NCBI GenBank assembly: GCA_036925085.1
Contig: JAUPFP010000005.1
Location: 5,051,383-5,115,382 of the forward strand
Reading direction: 5' to 3'
Length of the DNA: 64,000 bases
DNA from: Brachycybe producta
Lineage: Eukaryota; Arthropoda; Diplopoda; Playtdesmida; Andrognathidae
Part shown: positions 56,525 through 64,000 of the stretch, piece by piece
Position numbering within the stretch: position 1 is the first letter of the stretch
How the letters are laid out: each line of letters begins with the position of its first letter
Notes under the pieces: model-generated
Databases searched by the model: none
Told to the model about the DNA's origin: nothing
What the model saw: the letters and a program-made list of their open reading frames with translations, nothing else
Program-made: the position numbers and the translations under genes

Positions 56525-58324
56525 AAAAATTACATCGATATAGCGCGTTTTAAGCTGAAAAATTCGTATAGGGGCTATGATGGGTTGAAAAAGAGGGTAA
56601 CTAGGGGGGGAGGGTTGAATAGGAAGGATGGATGAGAGTGAAATTGAAAAAAAGAGGGGTTTTTGTGGTTTGCCTAGCATTTTTTAAATTAAATCACCTA
56701 TCTCTGACTTATTATTCATTTTACACACTTCCTGTGAAACTTTGTGATGTATGCTACTTTTTGTGTAATGTGTGTGTGCGCGAGAGAGCGAAATTTGCCC
56801 TAAATTAAAAAAAGTAGAAATTGGGAACGACTATAATATACAATCTACGAAGATTGTAGAAAGGTGTTCACGCACATTATCAATGTTTTTCTCCAGAATT
56901 ATGATTGAAAAAAAAAAATTAAAATTAAATGTCATGTCTTTTGAAAGACACCTGTTGAAGAATTAGCTCATAAATGGTACAATACAGTCAAGTGCTTGCG
57001 GGGATTAATTGGAGCTTTACATGTTTTTACTATTTGTTTGAATCACGCTTTTTATAAGCGATGTTTCCGCTTCATATTGGGTTAAAATCCCGCTGTGAGG
57101 TTTGAAATAACTATAGCCTCTTTATTATATATATTATTTTTTTTTACGTGTGAATTTTATGTAGGTCCATTGGACTCCATTTAGCACTTACAAAGAGAGG
57201 TTGTACAGAGTGTGGTAAATGTATGGAGCCATTACACTTAAGATTCATCTTGAGTAATGAATACACTGTAATGGGTCATCACTGACATCACATAATATTC
57301 TAGTTTTTAACAAACTGATTTTTTCTGTGATGAAAGTTAACTTAAAATTTAAACCAAAACTGTAAATTTGTGAAAAGAAACTTTACTTGTAGTCCTAAAC
57401 GTTAATTATGCAGATGAAATTAAAAGTAAGTTAGAAGGTAGAACATTAAATGAACATTTGAAATCAGTGCAGCTTTGTTAGAGGCTAGAATTCAATGATA
57501 AATCTGGCAACGTTTCACACTTGCGCGCTTCCTTTACCAAACCAGTCTTGGATTTATTGAAAGAATTATAGCCTCCATAGTCTCGTTGATTGAAACATTC
57601 AGAATTATTTTGGCTTTCATCATTTAAAAAAAAATAATAAGCATTTTCTGGTTATTTGACATTTTCAGTCCAAAAGTTGGCTTTTTTTTTTCCTGTCAAC
57701 ATCGAGATTGAGCGCAGATTAGGTTAGAAATTTCAAACTAAAAGATTGGCAATTGCACAAACAAATGAAATTGAAATTTATTTCAGATTGGTTTTTTAAA
57801 TAACTGACAAAATTTTATTTTTTTCCGTCAAGTTTTTTTTTTAGAACTTATAGTGAAAAATGAAAATTTACTTTTCCAAGCTGTCAAAAAATTAGTAGAT
57901 TTTTCAAGAATCATCGTGAAAGTAGGCTACTATTAGCCCATTTATGTAGTAGCTCATTTTGTTTGTACATCTTCAAGATATTTCTCAAAACGATTCGATC
58001 ATAGGATATAGTGTTCATCAAATAATTTCGGTCTATATTTTTTGGATTGGAATGTTTATTCAAAAGCTCCATTTTGATGTGATTACATTTGTTGAAATGA
58101 CAGTAGAATGAGTGTTGGTTGCTCATAACACGGTAACAGGAGTAAATTTCATCAAACACAAATAGGCAGATATTGGATGCATTACAAGTGAATGCATCTT
58201 CTTTACCCAGTGTTCAATTCCAATGATTAAAGCCTGGTTCAGAACAAGATAATAATATAGGTTAAAGCATACATAGCCTTTATGTTTATTTTGCTTACGA
58301 GCGCGTGTACTCAATGGAGTTTAT

Positions 58325-59220
58325 GAGCCTAGATATAGCGTTTATTTCAAAATTTCTCCGAATGTAGGCGCTGCGATCGTTGTTGATTGAAAATCGGTTT
58401 TTGAACGTTTTTTCTCTCGGTTCGAAGTCACATAATAATTAATAGAAAAATAATTTCGCGTGCTAACCTTATAAAAAGAAAACATTGTGAAGCCAGTAGA
58501 TTAATGCACGTGATAATTTTAATGTGATTGTTCTGAGTCGTTTTTAATGGGAGTTCTTCAAATGTTTGTGGGACGGGTTTTTGGCCCTATGGGAATTAAC
58601 ATGAAGTTAAAAAACGTAAGATTTTAAATGTTATTTAAAAATAGAAAGCTCTTTTAAAATTTAGAAAAAGTAATAATCCTGAAAGCAATAAACACGTGTA
58701 AGTACTTGCTAATTTTTCTGATTGCTCTAAATCATTTTTAATGAGAGTTCACTTAACTTTTGTTGGACGGTGTTTTAGTCCTATGGGACTTAACATGGAG
58801 TTAAAAACGTACGATTTTAAACGTTATTAAAAATAGAAGGACCTTTTCAAAATTTATAAAAACGAAACATCGTGAAGCCAATACATGAATGTATGTGCTA
58901 ATTATTTTGTCATTGTTCTAAATCGTTTTTAACGAGAGTTTTTCAAATGTTTGTGGGATGGTTTTGGGGCCAATGGGATTTAACATGGGGTTAAAAAACG
59001 AACGATTTTGAACGTTGTTTAAAAATAGAAGGACCTTTTCAAAAATTATATAAATCGAGCACATGAAGAACAATACTTTTTATTGCATTTTGCGCTTTTC
59101 TGTATTTTAATTGAGCGATTGTGAGGCTATTTCTTGCAGTTTTAGTAACACCATATAAGAACACTCATTTGTCTCGTTGTCGTTTGCTCAAAACAACAAG
59201 ATGGACGTGGATCTAGGCTC
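58325..59220 (+). mobile_element. TTAA-target element (family A), long copy
   Basis: GAGCCTAGATATAGCG to GGATCTAGGCTC; right flank TTAA (59221-59224), left flank TTAT (58321-58324). Three tandem units start at about 58487, 58681 and 58871. Nearly identical in layout to 61588-62488. No transposase. Confidence 0.88.
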
Positions 59221-59450
59221 TTAACATAAAAGTTAGAAATTCGCGATTTTGAAACAGTTTTTAAAAATAGAGAGCCGCACTTAACAAATTTTTGTCGTTA
59301 TATCATATTTAAAGTGCACATTGCACTTTGAACCATCAAATTGGACAACTTTAAATATAAAACAAGAAAATTAAACAAAAAAACATGTTTTTTGTGATAC
59401 TCGCTTTTATAGAAAAAGGTCTAAAAATAAAACAAGCTCTAATCCCCTCT

Positions 59451-59605
59451 TTTGTCTTGTTGGTGTAGTGGTTAGTGTCTCAGGCTCTCAAACCATGGGT
59501 TCGTTTCCCGTGCAGCGTGAATTAATTTGCAAATATTTCAGAAGGTGTGGCAGTGGACAAACAAACAAATTATGAAGTTAAATACAAGCGAGTAATAATA
59601 ATAAA
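59451..59605 (+). mobile_element. tRNA-derived SINE, plus strand, best copy
   Basis: TGGTGTAGTGGTTAGTGTC (A box) and GGGTTCGTTTCCCGTGC (B box) at tRNA spacing, then a tail AAATATTTCAGAAGGTG and ACAAACAAATTATGAAGTT. Acceptor-stem pairing is absent, so it is a SINE head, not a tRNA gene. Confidence 0.8.
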
Positions 59606-59796
59606 CATATTACCGCCACGACTGCGTATTTTAAAAACATCGGTTCCATGGGTTCAATAGAAAAACGATGCTAGCGATGTAGCCTCTTAACGTTAGTGTG
59701 TCCATGGCACGGCAGATATTATTCGCCAAAATAGTTGATATTATTGTTCGTTTCCACTGAGACACTATTAGTTTATATACATGAGTCTGCAAACAT

Positions 59797-59946
59797 CAGG
59801 GGTGTAGCTGGGGACCCGCAGCTGCGAGTGGGGGGGCGCAGGAGGTTTGGATGGCGCATTTTGGGGCTGCAAAGGAGGGCGCAATGTTTTAAGTAGCAGG
59901 GGTGGTGGAGGAGGTTGCGCAACCAAACCTATAGCTACGCCACTGA
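59797..59946. mobile_element. Short hAT-like element with CAGTGGCGTAGCT-type ends
   Basis: CAGGGGTGTAGCT at the left and AGCTACGCCACTG at the right are inverted repeats (11 of 13). Flanks GCAAACAT and ACAAACAA match at 6 of 8 positions. The inside is G-rich with GGGCGCA words, also seen near 45710-45760. Confidence 0.7.
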
Positions 59947-61587
59947 CAAACAATTATACAGTATTTGAACCAGGCTTACTTGGTGAGGTTGACCCTCTAC
60001 TGTGCGTGTGCATAATGCAGTCACCGACGTATCGTTTATTTCGGTTGTTGCATTTGCACGATGCACATGCCCAGTAGAAAGCGACCTTACCTTAATTTTA
60101 CATTATGAGGCCTTAAACCACTTACCCTGCTGCTCATATCCGATTATATCCAAATAAAGCCTAACTTTAAAATCCTAGATTTCGAATGTCAAGTGCTTAA
60201 GATTGATTCTTTTGATGAATGCATAAATTTACTCAAATAATTTACGCGCGCATACAGTAAAAATTTGATGGTAAATAAATCTGAAGAATTAGTAAATGAA
60301 TATGGTTATTATTTTATAACGTTGGTGGTTGTTTCCTAAAAGTATCTGTTTACAAAAAAAATTGTTTTCCTCCCATTTCAATCTTGTGTTCTTTGCACAT
60401 ATATAGATATATACGCAGGTCTTTTTCATTTGTCAAACAAGAAAGAAAAGAGAGAGAAAGAGTTGAACGGTTTTTTTCATGTCGGTTTATTTATGCCGAC
60501 ATATATTAATTTTCTTAGAAATTTTATTGAGTGTGTCTGCATGCCAGGTGTTCCGTTACGGTTAGGAGGGATGCTAATTTTGTGAGGCTAATATAATGTT
60601 CCCATTAGTCTTTTCAACTATATACAGTATTTACGTACTATATGGTCTATGTATCTTTTTTAAACATGAAAGGGCCTTACGTGTTATTTTAATAGAGAGT
60701 GAGACAGGTGTTTCTTTAGAAATGCCATAGAGGCATTTTGTATAATAAAAACAACTTTTGTTTCATTTGAATTCATTTATGTTATAGAAAATTAGAAATT
60801 ATTTTTAATTAATATTAGAAAACAGTATCGTGAAATAGTTGTATAACATTTTGTTAGGATCCTTTCAGACAGGGATTTCCAGACAGGGCCATGGGGTTAA
60901 AGTTGTGGTGTTGTGAGGCAAATTCTGGGGCGCCTACTGAGAAACGTAACTGAGAAATTATTGATTAATCATTAGACGATTCAATCAACAAAGGCTTCAC
61001 GTGGACCACTTTGTGGCATCACAAAAAATGGTCGTCTTTAGCAAACCACCGATTACATATAGGTGTTCACACACAAGCCACAGCTACCTTTTTTTCTACA
61101 CCACAGTGGCGAACAGGGTGTAGTATTGCCACTGCATGGTGACAACCACTGCCGTTTTTGTCGGTGATACCAGTGGTGTACACTAAAAGCAGGCTGCAGT
61201 TGTAAATGGCTTTCTTCACGCAAGCAACTTTGTGGCGGCCATTGAGTGGTGTCGCCGAGTAGTGTGTGTTTATAGGTGAATGTATGCGAATGTAGCAGCA
61301 TGCCGAAAATAGTTCTTATGCTTGTAACGCTCAGACTAACATTTATCATATTTTCCATTTTTTGTTTTCTTAGGCCCTTTTCCACTTGACGAAAATGATT
61401 AAACTGTCAACTGGAGAAAAATGGCAGTTCAACTATGGTGAAATTAACTAATGCATTTCTATTAGTTGGACAATATATTGTATTGTCACCATTGCGAGAA
61501 AAGCAATTTTATATGAGGCCACAAATTGGGCCGAATATTCATCACAGTCATGTACATGTATAATGATTTGGTTGGTTCTGAATTTAA
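59947..61587. other. Gene-free spacer
   Basis: No recognised gene. A stretch at 61080-61260 has repeated CACTG / CAGTGG and GGCGACACC-like words and encodes an unconvincing minus-strand frame. The rest is AT-rich. Confidence 0.4.
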
Positions 61588-62488
61588 GAGCCTAGATACA
61601 TCGTTTAGTTCAAAATTTCTCCGAATGTAGGCGCTGCGATCGTTGTTGATTGAAAAACGGTTTTTTTAACGTTTTTTCTCCCGGTTCGAAGTCACATAAT
61701 AATTAATAGAAAAATAATTTCGCGTGCTAATCTTATAAAAAGGAATCAGCGTGAAGCCAATAGATTAATGCACGTGCTAATTTTTAATTGATTGTTCTAC
61801 GTCGTTTTTAATGGGAGTTCTTTAAATGTTTGGGTGACGGTTTTTTGCTCTTATGGGAATTAACATGGAGTTAAAAAAACGTAAGATTTTAAATGTTATT
61901 TAAAAATAGAAAGCCCTTTTAAAATTTAGAAAAAGGAATAATCCTGAAGGCAATAAACACGTGTAAGTACGTGCTAATTTTTCTGATTGCTCTAAATCAT
62001 TTTTAATGAGAGTTCTCTTAACTTTTGTTGGACGGTGTTTTAGTCCTATGGGACTTAACATGGAGTTAAAAAACGTACGATTTTAAACGTTATTAAAAAA
62101 TAGAAGGACCTTTTCAAAATTTATAAAAACGAAACATCGTGAAGCCAATACATGAAAGTATGTGCTAATTATTTTGTTATTGTTCTAAATCGTTTTTAAC
62201 GAGAGTTTTTCAAATGTTTGTGGGACGGTTTTGGGGCCAATGGGATTTAACATGGGGTTAAAACAACGAACGACTTTGAACGTTGTTTAAAAATAGAAAG
62301 ACCTTTTCAAAATTTATATAAATCGAGCACATGAAGAACAATACTTTTTATTGCATTTTGCGCTTTACTGTATTTTAATTGAGCGATTGTGAAGCGATTT
62401 CTTGCAGTTTTAGTAACACCCTATAGTAACACTCATTTGCCTCGTTGTCGTCTGCTCAAAACAAGAAGATGGCGGTGTATCTAGGCTC
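61588..62488 (+). mobile_element. TTAA-target element (family A), intact-looking copy
   Basis: Perfect TTAA on both sides (61584-61587 and 62489-62492), TIRs GAGCCTAGATACA / TGTATCTAGGCTC of 13 bp without mismatch. Three internal units begin at about 61751, 61947 and 62140, spaced about 195 bases. Best reference copy for the family. Non-coding. Confidence 0.92.
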
Positions 62489-64000
62489 TTAAGGGAAAAA
62501 ACTCCCAATCGTCTTAATCACTTCTAACTAAACCATAAATTGCCGTAGAGTTGTGGTATCGTTTTGATAATTACTGATCATTGGTCATATGCACACATTG
62601 AGTACTAAACTCAATTAAATCTATAGTAATTAATCTAATAAATGTGAGACGTTGATTTAGTTTTCAGTTGAAACTTGAAGTTTTTTTTTAAAGCTACGTA
62701 ATAATTCTACTTAATTTCAACCTTCAAGTTAGAGATGATCTAACAAAGATCTTTCGGCACTTCACTTGCATTTCCATTGGACTAGTGGTTTCCAAACTTT
62801 TTTTGTTAGTCACGACACTTTATTATTTGTGGTGAAAAATCGCGGCACACTGAATCTTTAAAGCTGGGTACGGACTTGACCGTGTCGCATACAACGTTTT
62901 TAATTCTAGTGATGATATGCTAATATGTTGTTGGGCGAAATTTCAACTCCCATTGCCCGGCATGATAGTACCGTATTTTATACCGTGCCAGTAAATTTTA
63001 GTGACAAACTTACAAGCTCGTGATATGCATTTATGTCTATGTCTTGATACAAATGTGCAGTAAGAATATATAGAACAGTGCGTGCCAGATTGTAAAAAAA
63101 CTGAATAGAGAATATGTTACACATTGATGTTGAACGTCGGTGTAGTGCAGTCTCGTACACACTAGGGTTTTTGTGGTACGCGACGTGGTTATGCTTCGGG
63201 AAAAGAAACAAAGTATGTAACTAGCCGTGGCACACAACGCGGCAGGAGACTTACGAGAAACGCACCTGCACATTTACCCTACATTTTGTGACTTCAATGT
63301 CTGATTTATTTTTGCGTTTAGTTTTTATATGTAATAGCAATGTTTTGCTAAATTGAATAAATTTTTAAAAATCATTTAAATTTACTAAAATGTAATAAAA
63401 TATAAGAGAGGGACAAACTGACCGACGTTTTCAAGCGCCTTTTAAACTATCTCATAAAGTGATCTTACACTGTTGTGCGTGCTGAAATGCACCTTTGGTC
63501 ACTGATTTGGCGATAGGGTTGGCAAAAATTTAGATCAATTATTCCCAATCTTTTGTGCTTCGAGGAACCCTGGAAATATTTCATAAAATCTTGGGGAACC
63601 CCTACCTGGCTGACACATATTAATTTCGACAGTACTAAATTGCAAAATAAACGTGTAAAGTAGCAGTGGGGTTAATGAATAATAATTGACTCATACTTTT
63701 CAATAAAATATTTCAAGACTATTTCTTGCCTATTTATATTTACTATTTTTCGCAAATTTTTGCGGAATCCCAGACACGGACTCGTGGATTATTGGATTAA
63801 ATGGTGGTATGTGGGTGCAGGGGATGAACTAGGGAGAAAACAGCCCGGAAAAAACTATTTGAGGGCCCCATGAAAATGCATAAATACCGAGAACCTCTCA
63901 TCTTTCCCTTTTGTAAATGTAAGCGAAATTGTCTTCGATGATTGTGTCACTTTTCATAATTTAGAATATTTGGGCTAGCATAGCGAGAAACTTTTTTTCT
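62489..64000. other. Gene-free right edge of window
   Basis: Contains two fragments resembling hAT-type ends (GTGGTTTCCAAACTTTTTTT near 62788 with GCGGCACACTG near 62843; TTCCCAATCTTTTGTGCTTC near 63543 with GGAACCCCTACC near 63595). No open frame resembles a known protein. Confidence 0.4.

Larger units (their letters stand above)
53356..58324. other. Gene-free spacer after GTF2H2
   Basis: Holds the SINE at 53586-53870, a family E fragment at 54013-54070, a hAT-like element at 54785-55177 and a family B copy at 56147-56524. The remainder is AT-rich with isolated short open frames; none resembles a known protein. Confidence 0.5.

Noticed and set aside
59461..59530. Functional tRNA gene
   Set aside because: A and B boxes are good, but acceptor and T stems do not pair, and several decayed copies with the same tail exist; it is a SINE head.
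61053..61385. 110-codon minus-strand frame
   Set aside because: Lies in a CACTG-word repeat region; no domain, no splice context, composition like flanking DNA.

Overview
The window is nuclear DNA from an intron-rich invertebrate animal. Every conserved gene is split by short or medium GT-AG introns, coding segments are separated by AT-rich DNA with long poly-A/T and poly-G/C runs, and many short non-autonomous transposable elements are present. The genes are plainly metazoan. Vertebrate-like DCAF17 and ANO7 homologues argue against a fly or nematode and fit an invertebrate deuterostome or lophotrochozoan. I cannot name the species. No prokaryotic or viral gene is seen.

Layout. (1) 151-2540 (+): PGD, 6-phosphogluconate dehydrogenase, with its 5' exons outside the window. 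(2) 3937-6215 (-): DCAF17-like Cul4-DDB1 substrate receptor, convergent with PGD. (3) 9325-10644 (+): an intronless Myb/SANT-like (trihelix) DNA-binding protein. (4) 10645-20517: about 10 kb of 3' flank and intergenic DNA with a large palindrome and a readable nested transposon insertion. (5) 20518-23550 (-): SLC33A1, acetyl-CoA transporter, divergent from (6) 24488-29430 (+): NIP7, 60S ribosome biogenesis factor. (7) 29431-33822: repeat-dense spacer. (8) 33823-42154 (+): anoctamin-7-like TMEM16 protein, 18 exons. (9) 43893-45318 (+): secreted PAN/apple plus C-type lectin-like protein. (10) 47037-53355 (+): GTF2H2, the p44 subunit of TFIIH. (11) 53356-64000: gene-free and repeat-rich as far as I can see.

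I rebuilt SLC33A1 (530 aa), NIP7 (180 aa), ANO7-like (883 aa), lectin (298 aa) and GTF2H2 (397 aa) exon by exon. Each closes in frame from ATG to stop, which supports the splice sites given. The genes do unrelated jobs (pentose phosphate pathway, ubiquitin ligase, transcription, acetyl-CoA transport, ribosome assembly, membrane scramblase/channel, recognition, TFIIH), so this is ordinary neighbourhood, not a functional cluster. SLC33A1 and NIP7 may share a bidirectional promoter.

The unusual content is in the repeats. It includes a TTAA-flanked element family with tandem internal units (4 copies), a hairpin family present about ten times and often in introns, a second MITE family (4 copies), hAT-like elements with recognisable 8-bp target duplications, tRNA-derived SINEs, a TIR element carrying a tRNA-like sequence, a roughly 390-bp palindrome and a 230-bp alternating purine/pyrimidine minisatellite. 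Two GC-AG introns are also inferred, in PGD and DCAF17. No transposase gene is visible, so all mobile elements here look non-autonomous.
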